From positions 1-61,129 of the forward strand of contig JADGJG010000046.1 of the NCBI GenBank assembly GCA_027596195.1: DNA of 61,129 bases. Direction: 5' to 3'. The notes beneath the pieces are model-generated. The model was not told where the DNA came from, did no database searches, and saw nothing but the letters and a program-made list of their open reading frames with translations. Source of the stretch: Podochytrium sp. JEL0797 (Eukaryota > Chytridiomycota > Chytridiomycetes > Chytridiales > Chytriomycetaceae). Both the position numbers and the translations under genes were made by a program. Numbering within the stretch: position 1 is the stretch's first letter; each line of letters opens with the position of its first letter. Positions 29,887 through 41,946 of this stretch are shown piece after piece.

Positions 29887-31410
29887 ATGGCCGATCCACT
29901 CCGCGCTTCAACCGCCTCAGACCCTTCCTTCCCCAAACGCCTTGGCATCCCCAGTGTCCACGACCGCGCAGACAGCAACCCAGCTTCCGCAATGAGCGAT
30001 GACGAGCCATACACTCTCCCAATCTCAAAACTCAGGAGGGTCATGAAAGGTGTGTGGCCCGATTACCGATTGCGAATCTGCTACGACAGTGTCTCACATG
30101 AAACCACTACATCCACATCCTAGATCCCAAGAAGATCCCTCTCGTCCTCGTCGGCTGCGGCTCGTACTCTCCCATCACTTACCTCCATCTCCGCATGTTT
30201 GGTGAGTCACCGTTTTGACTCCCCACTTAACGATCACCTCGTTAACTCTTATCGAATCCCCCCACCCCCTCCCCCAGAAATGGCCAAAGACCATATCGAA
30301 GAACATGAAGAATTCGAACTCCTCGGCGCCTACTTTTCCCCCGTCTCCTCGGGCTACAAAAAAGCCGGTCTCGCGTACTACAAACACCGTGTGCGCATGT
30401 GTCAATTGGCCGTCATGGATTCGGATTTCATGGACGTGGATCCGTGGGAGGCTGGCCAGGAGCAGACGCAGCGGACTGCGGTTGTGTTGAATCATTTTGA
30501 TGATTGGTTGAATGGGGATTTGGCGGGGGAGAATTGGGGGGTCGAGTGTGATGGTGAGGATTTGATTGCGAGACACACAGAGATTGGAAGGTCGTGGAAG
30601 GCGGGCGCGCATCAGCCTTTTCGCGACATTGAATTTTCAGGAGACGCAATTCGAAGGATCGCAACAGTTTTGTGTTGGGATGCCTCGATAAGTCGTCGGA
30701 TTAGGAGACGCGTTTATCGAAATCTGTGGGCGATCGAATTTCCCCTCCTTCCTTGAAGTTGCGCTCCCTGCCATCGAGAACTGATCTCTGACTTCTACAG
30801 GCCGGAGACGCCGAATCCGAATCAAATTGGTCGCTGGTGGAGACCTGATCCAATCCTTTGCCTCCTACGAAGTACGAGGCGGCGAAAAGATTCCCGTGTG
30901 GCTCCCCTCTGACGTATGAGTGCGCCCCCCATTCCCTTATTTCCGAGAATAATTGACGCAACACCCCTCCCTTGTCACTTACAGTTGGACATCATTTTGG
31001 GTAAATTCGGCTGCTTCGTCATCGAACGCACCGGTGCCGACGTGCACGACTTCCTCCTCTCCCACCAAACCCTCTATGACCACCGTCGTCGTGTATACGT
31101 CGTAAAACAATTCATCTACAACGACATCTCATCCACCAAAGTGCGCCTCTTCATCAAACGCGGCATGAGCATCAAGTATCTCCTGCCCGCACCTGTGATT
31201 GAGTATATCCTGCGGAAGCGGTTGTATATGGTGGATGAACCGAGTGGGAGGACGGATGGACCGTTTGATGAGGATTTTTTGGAGGAGGTCAAAAAGTTGG
31301 AGGAAGGGGAGAAGTTGGAGGATCCGGTTGTGGAGATTATTCATTTGAGGGATGAGGAGAGGATTGCGGAGGTGCAGAGGCAGGCTTGGTTGGTGGATGG
31401 GCAGGATTGA
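29887..31410 (+). CDS. NMA1: Nicotinamide mononucleotide adenylyltransferase
   Basis: NMNAT joins NMN (or NaMN) and ATP to make NAD in the last step of both de novo and salvage routes. Five exons (29887-30049, 30124-30201, 30278-30553, 30801-30913, 30985-31410) join into 351 residues in frame. Family marks are clear: IPLVLVGCGSYSPITYLHLR with the GxxxPxTxxH nucleotidyl-transferase motif, VDPWEAGQEQTQRTAVVLNH, LVAGGDLIQSF, YGCF-type ILGKFGCFVIERTGADVHDF, and NDISSTKVRLFIKRG with the ISSTxxR motif. The third intron (247 nt) is much longer than its neighbours and contains an open stretch. A start at the internal MSDDEPYTLP is possible. Confidence 0.92.
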
Positions 31411-31619
31411 GGTTTTCGATGATTGGGAGGGACTGTGCGTGTGGGTGATGTTTGCGCAGAGGGGGTCGCGCGTATTTTTATTTTACAGATGAACATTGGA
31501 AAGGAAGAGCATAAAGGATAGTTTCGAACTGGTTTGTTTATCGCACGGTTATCTCCAAAAAGTTGTCAGGTCGCCCGTGATTGGCCAACTTTCTCCGGCA
31601 ACCCAAAAAATCAAATCAA

Positions 31620-32798
31620 ATGCATCCCACCGATCAACTGGCCTCCCCCGGCGACACTGTCCTCCTCATCGGAAACCCCTCCGCCACAACCACCCAACTC
31701 GAATCCCTGCACACCCTCCTCACCCACCAAACCACCTCCACCGGCAAAGTCTCGTTCGAACAACTTGACCGTCTCGACAAAATCTCCCTTCCCCCTTCCT
31801 CCTCACACTCCCTCGCACTCTCCGGATTCGCAGGCCCCTCTGCATTCCCACACTCTCCTGCCGCATTGGCAACCCTCGCGGCTGCGTTGAAACCGGGAGG
31901 TGTCCTGCGACTCCGTGAGCCTGTGGTTTCGGATTCGTTCACCGCCGCAGCGCAGGGAACACTCCCGAAAGTGATTCAAGGCCGAGTTCCCTCCCGCACG
32001 GCAGCGCAGGTCACAAGTGCATTGAAGCTCGCCGGGTTCGTGGACGTGCAAGTGGTAGCAGTGACGGGCGTCGATGAGGCAACGTTGCGGAGGTGGTGTG
32101 CATCTGATTGTTGGGCGGTCGGGGTTCGTGATCAGGAGGAGGAGTTGGTGAGTGTGTATAACGGACGGTTGGAGGTTGTCGAGGTGGTTGCCAAGAGGCC
32201 GAATTATACGGTCGGGGCGAAGGCCAAACTGTCTTTTGGGAAGAAGAAGGTTGTGGCGCCTGTTGTGGAGAAGAAGGTGTGGATTATTAGCGCGGATGAT
32301 GAGGAAGAGGAGGATCTTGAAGATGAGGAGTTGTTGTTGGATGAAGAGGACAAGAAGGCGCCTGTGATTGTGACGGCTTGTGGCGATGCTGATATTGAGT
32401 CTGGGAAGAAGAAGAAGGCGTGCAAGAACTGCTCGTGTGGATTGGCGGAGGAGATGGAGGCTGAGGAGGTTGAATTGGTGGCCAAGTTGGAAAGCGAGTT
32501 GAGTGTTTGTTGTCGTTTGCCAAACGCCAAGCTTGATTACTGATCTCCACGTTCACAGAATTGTCGTGGTCAAGCCACCAAAGAAGGCACCTACTTCGTC
32601 GTGTGGAAACGTAAGTCGCGCTGTTTTTGAATTCGAAACGCATGAACGGAATTTAGTTCTGATTCTTTCTTTCCTTTTACGCAGTGTTATTTGGGCGACG
32701 CTTTCCGGTGCGGTACGTGCCCGTACATTGGAATGCCTGCGTTCCAACCGGGAGAAACGGTGCAGCTGGCAGGAAACTTGTTGTCGGATGATATTTGA
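31620..32798 (+). CDS. DRE2: Dre2/anamorsin, cytosolic Fe-S assembly electron carrier
   Basis: Dre2 takes electrons from Tah18/NDOR1 for cytosolic iron-sulphur cluster assembly. Three exons (31620-32497, 32559-32610, 32685-32798) join into 347 residues. The N-terminal part is a degenerate methyltransferase-like fold ([28 protein letters not shown]), followed by an acidic linker ([17 protein letters not shown]). Both cluster motifs are present: [20 protein letters not shown] for the first, and [20 protein letters not shown] (C-x2-C-x7-C-x2-C) for the second, reconstituted across an intron. It lies about 200 bp downstream of NMNAT on the same strand. The ATG at 31620 was chosen because the frame upstream has no other ATG. 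Confidence 0.93.
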
Positions 32799-32990
32799 GA
32801 ATTCCTTCATTTCAGGTTGTATGACAAATCAAAATGAATTGGCGATTACTTTTGATATTGATTCTCATGGGGGCCCAGTTTGAGAAGCAGTCGAGAAACG
32901 AACCATCTTGAATTACTCACCCGTTGTATGTATGTCTGTCATGGCGTCGAAATGGAGATTAAATTTCTGTTGGTTTTTCGTTGACCAACA

Positions 32991-35249
32991 ATGAACCCCC
33001 CTCTCGACATTTCGGCCCTCCGGCCGTCCCTAGTATCTCAGCAGCGCCAGCAGATACACGAGCTACTGCTTCAGCAGGAGCAGTTCAAACGAGACGCTGA
33101 GCAAAGAAACAACCACCCCAACCCACCGAGTCTCAACGACGAACTCGACCTTCTCCTGAGCTCTCAGCCGCTTCTTCCCGCAGATGATCCTCTCCTCAAC
33201 CTCGACTTGACTCTGCCCATGTTTGCCCAAGACCCCCTGCTGTCAAACCTCACCCCCACCGACCAACCCCTACTAGTACCCGGTGCCCTGCCCCCACTGG
33301 ATCAACGAGACCTCGACTTCCTCAACTCCCTCAAAAACGAGCCTTACCAAATGGAACTCACCCTCACCCAGCAGCAAGTGAACGATCAAACGTTTCTCGC
33401 AGGATTGGAACCGTATCAACCCGAACTGACCCTGACTCCCGCGCAGCTGGCTCAAATGAGCCAAGACGCACAACTCATACCGACCCCGACTGTCCATGAA
33501 AACCAACACAAGGAGCAGAAACTGTGGAAAAAGATGTTTGGGAGCCATTCCCATTCGCGACAAGATTCACAATCCCCTCCTGCCTCTGCGTCTTCTCCGA
33601 TATCTGCGCCATCTCCGCCAAAAGATCGAGCCGCGTTGAGTTTGGGAACGACCTCGTCCGTCGGTGTTGGATCGTGGTTTTCTCGCGGGGCCAGTGGCTC
33701 CTCCACGAATGCCGCCAGCACGGGCTCGATTCCAAACAAACTGTCCCCGAAAGCGACCGTTGCGCAGGACTCGGATTCCGAAGATTCAGATGACTCCAAC
33801 ATCAAAAGCGGCGGGTTGGGAAACCTCATGAACCCGAATCGCGTGTCGAAATCAAAGTATGGCGGGACGGGGAAATTTGGGGGAACGGGTGGACTCAATA
33901 GTGGGAGGGAGAGCGCGGCGTCTTCGAAATCTGGGGGGAGAAAGAGTGGGAATACGAAGGCTGGGATGGGGAGTGGGGATGTGGTGATGAGCGATGCGGA
34001 TGATGAAGGAATTTATTATGGGAGTGATACGTCGGAGCAGCAGCAGCAGCAACCGGTGAAATTGGGAAGTAGCAAGACGTCCAGTGTTTCCTCTTTGAAG
34101 GCCAAATTGAGCAGTTTGGCGTTGAACATTGCACCCAAGTGAGTTTGTTACCCTTGTCATGATCTCTCACAACTGGGCATGCTCATCTTATCTCGCCTAC
34201 AGGAAAATAATTTCCAACATGCTTCACCACACACCGTCCCCAACCATTCCCATCCAAACCCCACCCTCAGCCGGATTTATTTACCGAAACAACTCATCCA
34301 CCAGCAGCCTCCCTTCCCTCTCCGCTCCCTTCTTTGATTTCCCCAATTCCGCAACAAGCCTCAACCAACAACAAATGAACAACCTCCACGCGAGCCTGAG
34401 CCCGCAAGCAATGTACCCACCCACGTCCCTCCACAGCAGCACCAACAGCAACGGCAGCTTACAACCCTCCCAAATATACTCCACCTCCTCCCTCTCCCAC
34501 CTCAACCCCTCCATGTCCCACAACCTCCTCTCCAGCAGCCCGATCCACAACAACAGCATTGAAGCCTTACTCGCGAGTTGCGGGTACACGTCCTCCGGCG
34601 CGTCGGAAAGCGGGTTCTCGAGCGACGGAGAAGGTGGGGGGAGTAACACTGCTCATGGAAGGGGGAGGCGGCATGCGAGCACGGATTCCGTGTCGAGGAG
34701 TAGTAGTCGGAGTAGCTGTGGGAGTCCGACGGTAGCGGAGAATCATTTGATGCATCATCCGTATGCAGGAAGTGGAGGGGTGGGTGGGGTGTTAGGGAGT
34801 GGGGTGAAACCGTTTTTGTGTACCGAGTGTGGACGATCGGTGAGTTTTTTGACCTTTGTTTTTTGTTTCTTTTTGGAGATGCGGGGATAGTGGGGGCGGG
34901 GTGTCCTTGTTTTGGGGGCTTCATTGCTTTTGATCCGATCAATTGAAAGTGTGTGCGTGGGGGAGGCGGAAAACGCGGCGGCTGATATTCCTTTTTTTTG
35001 AAAGTTCTTGCGGAAGCATGATTTCAAACGGCACGTGATTTCCACGCATCACAGTGGAGAAGTTCAAACAATCCAATGCGATGTGTGTAGCCAGACCTTC
35101 AAGCGGTGAGTTTTTTATTTGACGCGTTTTTTCGTGATTTTCTAAAACTCGGTCCTCCTGCTTACAGACTTGACGGATTGAGGCGGCATCAGAAGGGACG
35201 GTGTAAAGGTGCAAGTGGTGTAATGGGAAGTCCGAAAATGGAAGCGTAG
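32991..35249 (+). CDS. C2H2 zinc-finger transcription factor, long N-terminus
   Basis: Exons 32991-34138, 34203-34839, 35005-35105 and 35168-35249 join into 655 residues in frame. The N-terminal two-thirds is disordered, with Q-, S- and G-rich tracts and short acidic-hydrophobic pieces (LDLLLSSQPLL, DPLLNLDLTL) that look like activation motifs. Two fingers lie at the very end: CTECGRSFLRKHDFKRHVIS (C2H2) and CDVCSQTFKRLDGLRRHQKG RC (C2HC). It is tandem with a shorter paralogue at 35583. The first intron removes the in-frame TGA at 34140; without splicing the ORF would stop before the fingers. Confidence 0.78.
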
Positions 35250-35470
35250 AAATATTGCATTTGGGAGAGGGAAAATCGTTTGTTTGATGATTGATGATAA
35301 AGCGATGCGACTTAGTTAATTTACAACTGCCCAGTTGCTTAAATGAGGATTGTTGCGTGGATACAACTGCCAGGGGCTGCGCCTCCGATTAAAAAAGTCA
35401 GAGATCGGAGTGACCTGTAATGACGCGACCCAGTCTAGGCGGCGATCTTCCTTACCATGCGGCTGAAAAT

Positions 35471-35492
35471 CAGCCCCCACAACCGGGGGCTG
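35471..35492. other. Perfect 8-bp hairpin between the two zinc-finger genes
   Basis: CAGCCCCC and its exact reverse complement GGGGGCTG are separated by ACAACC. It lies 91 bp upstream of the second zinc-finger start. The rest of 35,250-35,580 holds nothing else I can identify. It could be a protein-binding palindrome or an RNA hairpin in the 5' leader. Confidence 0.6.
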
Positions 35493-35582
35493 TTTTGGTA
35501 TTACTGAGCGGACGTATTTATCACCCAAAAAATATCTGCCCGCAATCGTATCCCATATCGCCCTCATTGTTCCCGACAATCT

Positions 35583-36477
35583 ATGCAAATATCGCTCCCT
35601 TTCGAAACCGACGCATCCCCAACCTTACAACGCATGCAACTCCCCTCTCTTCTACGCTATGGCCTCGAGCCACAACCGCAAGCCCTCAACATTGCCATTC
35701 CTTCCTTTTCAACAAGCCCCACCTCCAACCACGCCACCGCCCCAACACCCATCACGCCAGTCCCACTCGGTCCCCAATCCCCAATCCACCTCCCACCCCC
35801 GACCCCGCAAATGATCTACCACAAACCAGCCCCCATCACCGCGTACCCAGCATCCCTCGTCACATTCCACGGGGACAGCCCCGATGTGAACGTAGCAGGC
35901 AGCTTAGCCCTCCTCAGTGCTCCCGCTGCCGATTTCGGAGAACTTCATTATCGTAGTGACTCGAGTGTGGGGAGTCATGATTCGAATTTGATGAGTCCGG
36001 CCGTGAGCGAGGAGGAAAAAGGGTGGAGAGATGGGAAACGCGTGGATTTGATGTCGAAGGAGCAGATTCAGAGACATAATGAGGTTATGTTGAGTATGAA
36101 GCAGTTTGGGTGTCGCGAGTGTGGACGTTCCGTGAGTAGAAAATTGTTTTGAACGCGCCCCTTCATATTTTGCAAGGTTTCTAATTCTGGTTGCGTACAG
36201 TTTCTGAGGAAGCATGATTTCAAGAGACATGTGATTTCGACGCATCGGAGGGACCAAGTCGAGACGATTCAGTGTGATGTTTGTTCGCAAACGTTCATGA
36301 GGTGAGATATACTTCCACTTGCACGCTCTTTGACCACATACTTATCCGTTTTCTTGCATGATTCGATTTAGATTGGATGGCTTGAGACGGCATCAGAAGG
36401 GCCGGTGCAAGGGCCCGAAACGGGCCATTGTGCCATTGGGTGTCGACGATGGAAGTCGAACGTGTGTTCTAAAATGA
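35583..36477 (+). CDS. C2H2 zinc-finger transcription factor, short paralogue
   Basis: Exons 35583-36131, 36201-36301 and 36372-36477 join into 251 residues. The N-terminal region is proline- and serine-rich. The two C-terminal fingers CRECGRSFLRKHDFKRHVIS and CDVCSQTFMRLDGLRRHQKG are nearly identical to those of the upstream gene, and introns fall at the same codons. It is therefore a tandem paralogue with a replaced or shortened N-terminus. The fingers probably recognise the same DNA site. Confidence 0.82.
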
Positions 36478-36734
36478 CCGATATCTATGCCCCATCCTCT
36501 TCATTTTCTTCTATTCGATGTATTATTATTCAAATTGGCTTTCACGGATAACTTCTCTGAATCAAACCTTACAAACATTTTTCTTGTAACCACCAGCTTC
36601 GCGTCGTGAGACGCTTCGAGCTGCAAATCGTGTTCAATTCCATGTTTAGAGTGCCTCGTTGTGGTACATGGGTCAAAGCGTCTATTGTTCCAGTTAAATA
36701 TTGTTCGGGCCATCCTTCTCATTGTTCCCAAAAA

Positions 36735-37250
36735 ATGAACGCGATCAGACATCTCAAGCTGCAACTCGCCATTACACCCAAAACACCATGGCTTGCAAAA
36801 CTCATTGCTGGCTTCATCCTCGGAAACGAGTGGCTTGCCTTGGCCGCGGAAGCCGAACGCGACATTCGATTCCCAAGCCATCCATTACCGTTGTAGCCAC
36901 ATCTATTGGAACTACCAGAACGAGTGCCGCCGAGTCAACTGAGAGCTGGGTTGACAATGTTTACAAATTGATCGGCCAAGAAAAGCGCGAAATGCTCGAT
37001 CCGGGTGCCACCGTTGTTCATCCCATTCGATGTCGCAAAATATATGACTCAAACGGCCAATTCACGCTCGCCGAACCCGAGATCCACTCACGCGAAGAAT
37101 ATCACGAAAAGCTGAGCACGGCAACCAAAGACGTGTGTTGTGTCAGTCACGGTTTTGGAAGTTGCCACATTTCATGGGCACCTTCAAGTCTCCGTTTCTC
37201 CTCCCAAGACACACCCATGGTTCCCCTTCTTAAATGGCATATTCTGAAGC
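36735..37250 (+). pseudogene. Family A copy with large internal deletion
   Basis: The start MNAIRHLKLQLAITPKTPWL and LIAGFILGNEWLALAAEAE match exon 1. After a frame change TESWVDNVYKLIGQEKREML and GQFTLAEPEIHSREEYHEKL follow. The copy then jumps from ATKDV straight to VSVTVLEVATFHGHLQVSVS and PPKTHPWF, the family C-terminus in another frame. About 150 codons, including the LCNFSEKE and LELPVT regions, are deleted. It is tandem with the intact copy at 38279. Confidence 0.75.
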
Positions 37251-37299
37251 TCGTGATGAAGCCACGCGGCATTTTTCTTCTCTATCCCTATTTCTCTTA

Positions 37300-38060
37300 A
37301 TAAAATGCAACTGAGAAGAAATCTTGCTGCCCTCATTTGCGGCGTGACTGGCAGATTCGGCAAGACTCTCGTGGAGAGCAACGGCGGAAAGCTCTCTGGC
37401 CTTTTGCGTGTCATCATAAACACTCTCGGGAAAGTGGAGCATAAGCGACTTCACACCTTCCAAGAATGGGTGATTTTCGCGATCAAAGCTTGGCACGCAC
37501 CCGTCTAGAACACCCAAAAACGGCCGCGACTAAAGCAAACGGCGAAAAGTATATCGGGATCTTGTTTTTGAATCCCCAGCCTCAATGTAGAATGGGGAGT
37601 GGTTATCACGCTGGAGCCTGCATTGAAAATCTCATGCGAGTGCACAAGACTGCACCAGATACATGGACAACAAGAAACTCTTAGAAAGAGCAAAAAAGAA
37701 TCGTCTTGATGTTCTTGGCACCAAACTTGGCAGTGATTTCGCGCGCAGCGAGCCAGCGGTTGCATCTGAATCAAGAATATCCGCGCCACTTCCGCCTTTC
37801 AACATACCCAGCTCGTCGTCCGGACTGGTTTCCAATTCTTCAATCGGCGAGTTTGTGACGTCCCAACATTTCTTGACGAATGTGTCCAAAAGTAGCTTCG
37901 GTCATGATGCGCGACTTGGAGGCCTCCGAAATGGAAAAGCCTTGAATCGCGTCGAGCAGGCTCTTTAGAAATGAATCAGATCCAATAGAAAAAATGAGTT
38001 GCAGTCGCCGCGAAAGTGCCGAAAGATTCGTGAGCACAGCAATCCCATAATATCAGCATT
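37300..38060 (-). other. Decayed region with a TOE1-like first-exon fragment
   Basis: The minus strand reads TNLSALSRRLQLIFS near 38,030, close to TNLSALSLRLRLILA at the start of the TOE1-like gene, but the DCEFSG motif does not follow. Further down are open stretches in shifting frames (TEATFGHIRQEMLGRHKLAD; SPIEELETSPDDELGMLKGG; ELSAVALHESLAESASHAAN). I do not recognise them. It may be a chimera of a TOE1 5' end with other decayed sequence, between two family A copies. Confidence 0.4.
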
Positions 38061-38278
38061 CGCGTCTTCCATGAATGAAGGCTTCCGTGAATCATCACTA
38101 TATTCCATCAAACATTATTTACCTGACAAAACAGCCGTAAAAACTCTATTTTGAATCTCATTTCATTTCCTTATGAGCAAGAGTGCATGGTCACTGGCTT
38201 GATGACCAACATCGATGGCGGCCCCACAGTTTTCCACTCATTCTCTTTTTCCTCCATTGTTCCAAAAAAAATTCAACA

Positions 38279-39380
38279 ATGAACAACGCGCTGAAGTATT
38301 TCAAACCACAGCTCGCCACTAGAGCCGAAACACCATGGCTTGCCAAGCTCGCTGCTCGTTTAATCCTCGGCGAAGCGTGGCATACCGCGGCTGAGGCAGC
38401 TGAACCCGCCGACGCGTTCTATTTGATTTCCAAATCACCGAATCCTATTACACCCACGACTGCTGGAACCATCAATATGAAGGTAATAACTCTTACAAAT
38501 TCGAAATCAAGCTGTTTTTAAACGTGAACAGGTTCCGCAGACATCCAATATGTTGTGCGCCGTTCAGCCGCCTGCTGCAGCCCCCAATAAGCTTACCGAT
38601 GCGAGAATATGTAATACGACATTTGGGAGCGCGAGTGCCGCCGAGCCAACTGAGAGCTGGGTTGACAAAATTTACAAACTGATCGGCCAAGAAAAGCGCG
38701 AAACGCTCGATCCGGGCACCACCATTATTGTTCATCCCATCCGAGCTCGCAAAATATACGACTCAAACGGCCAATTCACTCTTGCCGAACCCGAAATTCA
38801 CTCACGCGAAGAATATCACGAGAAGCTGAGCACGGTCATCAAAGACGTTGTTCGTGACGGGCACTTGTGGACTCTGGCACCCCAAGAAAAAGACAAATAC
38901 ACGCGCTTTATCACGCTTGAATGGCCTAACATTGTCGACCTTGATGATAATGCCGGGAACCTGATGTGCAACCTTGGTGAAAGTGTATACCGTCCAAACC
39001 ACTTCCTCTACTGTTCATGGAGGCCGTTCAACCATGTATACAGCATTGAGGCACAATTTGAGAACATGCCAAAAACAATGGATCTCAAGATCACGATGAA
39101 GGCTGCTCACGGAATCAAAGCTGAAACCCCCACACTTGTCATGGCAACGACAATGCTCGAACTTCCAGTGACCAACAAAGGAAATCACTGCCACATCTTC
39201 CCACTTTCGAGAAACAGAGAGAGCATTTGCGTTGAATATAAGGTGGTAATTCATGACCGTGACGCCCGAATGGAGCCGCCCGCGCCGTTTGTTGTTTCGG
39301 TGATGGTGTTAGAAGTTATCACACTTTACGGGCACGTTCACATCTCGGTTTCAACTCCCAAGAGCCTCCCATGGTTCTAG
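38279..39380 (+). CDS. Family A protein, copy R2
   Basis: Exons 38279-38482 and 38532-39380 (49-nt intron at the conserved site after INMK) join into 350 residues. The start is MNNALKYFKPQLATRAETPW, with a more polar anchor stretch (LILGEAWHTAAEAAE). The core is complete: NKLTDARICN, TESWVDKIYKLIGQEKRETL, GQFTLAEPEIHSREEYHEKL, LWTLAPQEKDKYTRFITLEW, ITMKAAHGIKAETPTLVMAT, MLELPVTNKGNHCHIFPLSR and the beta-rich end. The LCNFSEKE segment is changed to MCNLGESVY. It is followed on the same strand by the most complete patatin copy, as in modules L1 and R1. Confidence 0.8.
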
Positions 39381-39599
39381 TACGTTGGTGAACCTTTTAT
39401 AATTGTGACAAAGCCTCATTGCTTTTATTGCCTTTTTCTCTGGATTTCTACTATTTTTTTTAGTTCTGCAGTAGAAATAATTCATAATTGGATGAAAAGA
39501 AGAGTACTTTTTTGTTTTGACGCCACCGAGACAATGAAAACAGGACAATCATTGGAGGGATTCCCGCTTAGCGTCCCACATTAGAGATACCTATTGTCT

Positions 39600-41574
39600 C
39601 AAGAGCTCCGTTCACAGTTAGCCAAGGCAACAAGCTTGAGCGAGTTCGAAGTACATTATTTTCTTTATCATCCGTCGTCTTTTAATTTTTCCTCGCCCAT
39701 AGATTCTCGATCGAGAACTATCGGATTACCTCGGCAAGCCAGAAAGGCGAAGCAATGAAGAATTGGCCGACTACTGTGCTTATCAAAAAGTGCAGGAGCA
39801 GTTGCATATTCTCCGATCCACCACAGACCCTCATGAGCTCAAGGACGCTATCAAGAAGACCATTGGATTTGGACGCGATTTTGCTCGCATGAATGATCCG
39901 GACGTGTGTAATCGTTAACCCCCCCCCCGCTCCTCAATCACGATGAAAATTAATTCAACTAAAAAGGTATACACTCATAACCGTGTTTATGTCGACGAAT
40001 TTTATTCTGAAGTCGAACACGCCCTCGAGCGCCTTTTAGACGTCGATTCTGGCCATATCAAAACCGAAGTTTTGCTCGAATTCTTGAAAGACCTTAAAGT
40101 GAAGTACGGCGATACGGCGCTCGGCTTGAGCGGAGGTGGCGTAATGGGTATTATACAAACTGTCGCATTCTCAATTTTAATTTCACCGCTTTCACAGCCA
40201 TGGCACATGCTGGAATAGTTATTGCTTTAAATGATGCCGGGATACTCCCCAAAATCGTTAGCGGCTCTTCCGGTGGAGGGATCGTCGCGGGCATCTTGGG
40301 CTCCTTCCCACTGTCAAAATTAAGAGACGCCTTCAACCTGGACAGGTTGAATTTGGTAAAACTCGAAATGTTTGCTGAACTGAGACTGAACTACTTTAAC
40401 AGAATCTGTTTGAGGGCCCTCCAAAAGGGCCACAAACGCACGTTCAGGCTTTTTCAAGAATCACTGCCAAAGTCTTTAAATGCATTACCGAAGGCAGGTG
40501 TTTCGGTATGGAGTTTTCATCAACTAATCGTATTTAATTACAAGGGTATGTATACGAAAAGGCGGTTTTCGAGAGGGGTGTCCGGGACAACGTCGGTGGC
40601 ACTGATCCCACCTTCGAGAAAGCCCACGAGGTTTCTGGCCTCGAATTGTATATAACAGCGAGCTCCATTGATGGAGTGGCGCCTCCCGTAGTATTTAATT
40701 ATATTGACACGCCCAATGTGGTACGTTTGATTAAATCAACAAATTCAATGAAACTAATTTGTCTTATGCAGCCCCTAAGCAAAGCAATGTGAGATTCAGC
40801 CTACATTTTCTCTTCCTTCCCGCTCAATTAATGAATATTAGATCTGCTTCTGTTTCAGTGCCGGGGATATTTCGGGAGGAAGAAATTAACGGCAAAGGTA
40901 TTTTAGTATCATTCTCTTCAAGATTATGTTCATTTGAAATTGGGTTTTAGCGCTAGTGGATGGCAGCATACAAGCGGACATCCCACAAAAGTTCTTGCGT
41001 GAGAAAAGGAACGTTAAATTTTTGATTACCGGCCAAGCCAACATACATGTACCAAAAACCGCAATTGTCTCTGATTCGGTGATTCAGTACATTACGGAGG
41101 TCTTGAATTTGGTGAGCAATTTGAGTCCCCCGCCAAATATTTGAGACTGAAATGCAATTTCCAGCTCCCGTCCTGCCGTCTCGTGAATTATGCCACGGCG
41201 ATTGTTTCGCAAACATATTCAGGGGACATCACCATTTTCCACGAATTCGAAGCGAGCGATTACCTCAACATTATATCCAACCCCAGCAAAGAACTCGTGG
41301 ACAAATTGGTGCTGAATGGACAGAGGGCCACCTGGCCATGTAAGTATCCATTTTCAAGTTCATTTCAGCTTTCTTGCGGCCTCACGAAATCTCTCCAGAC
41401 ATCCCCTTTATTCGCAGTCAAATGCGGATCGAAAAGGCCATCGCAGCCGCCATTTTAGTGATTGAGGCCCGCTTAGACGCGGAGAGGCGGATGGAGGAGG
41501 CGGAGCGCCAGGCGATGGAGAGGATGGGGCCGGTGGACGTCGAAATTCCCGAATTGGAATACGGGATGGAATAA
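39600..41574 (+). CDS. Patatin-like TAG lipase, most complete copy (R2)
   Basis: A TGL3/4/5-like patatin (serine-aspartate dyad lipase of lipid droplets). Recognised exons carry SQLAKATSLSEF, LSDYLGKPERRSNEELADYC, YTHNRVYVDEFYSEVEHALE, DTALGLSGGGVMG (oxyanion loop), KIVSGSSGGGIVAGILGSFP (GxSxG serine), YITASSIDGVAPPVVFNYID, SASVSVPGIFREEEINGK, LVDGSIQADIPQKFLREKRN (DGS Asp), NIHVPK and a charged tail ending PELEYGME. Both catalytic residues are present, so this copy may be active. Uncertain points: no ATG is in frame upstream of 39600 without another exon, and near 40,356-40,548 the frame needs either readthrough of one possible intron or an unusual GC donor. It is co-directional with family A and converges on a TOE1 relic. 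Confidence 0.72.
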
Positions 41575-41609
41575 AGACGCGCACCACTCTTCCGCACCAC
41601 CCGTCATAG

Positions 41610-41870
41610 TGTCCCATAACAGCTTCTTCCTAACACGCTATTTACTCGGCTTCGCAAACGCGCTCTGCTCTGCACGATATTCAACGGCGTTTTTTGCCTA
41701 TGAGATACAATTTGTTTCCGACCTTCGACACGAATGCCGCGAGTATTTCTTCTTCCGACAAGCCAGCGGTGCCGGCTTCGTGGAGGTACTGTTGGTGCAA
41801 AAATACGGAACCCGTCATAAACGCGTCACGGAACGAAGAAGGGAGGATTGAAAAGGGTTTCACTGCCCAT
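41610..41870 (-). pseudogene. Relic of TOE1-like C-terminus (R2)
   Basis: The minus strand reads SFRDAFMTGSVFLHQQYLHE, then TAGLSEEEILAAFVSKVGNK and LYLIGK, the conserved TOE1 tail, then breaks down. The exonuclease domain is missing. It mirrors the left relic at 8085-8295 and keeps the tail-to-tail order with patatin. Confidence 0.7.
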
Positions 41871-41946
41871 CCGTTGATATCGGTCGCTTCTCTACTCTCC
41901 CCGGTCGCAATCGGAACAAACCAATATCTTTTAAAACGAGAAATTC

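Noticed and set aside
35471..35492. Bacterial-type terminator
   Set aside because: Hairpin plus T-rich tail looks similar, but all genes here are intron-containing eukaryotic genes.
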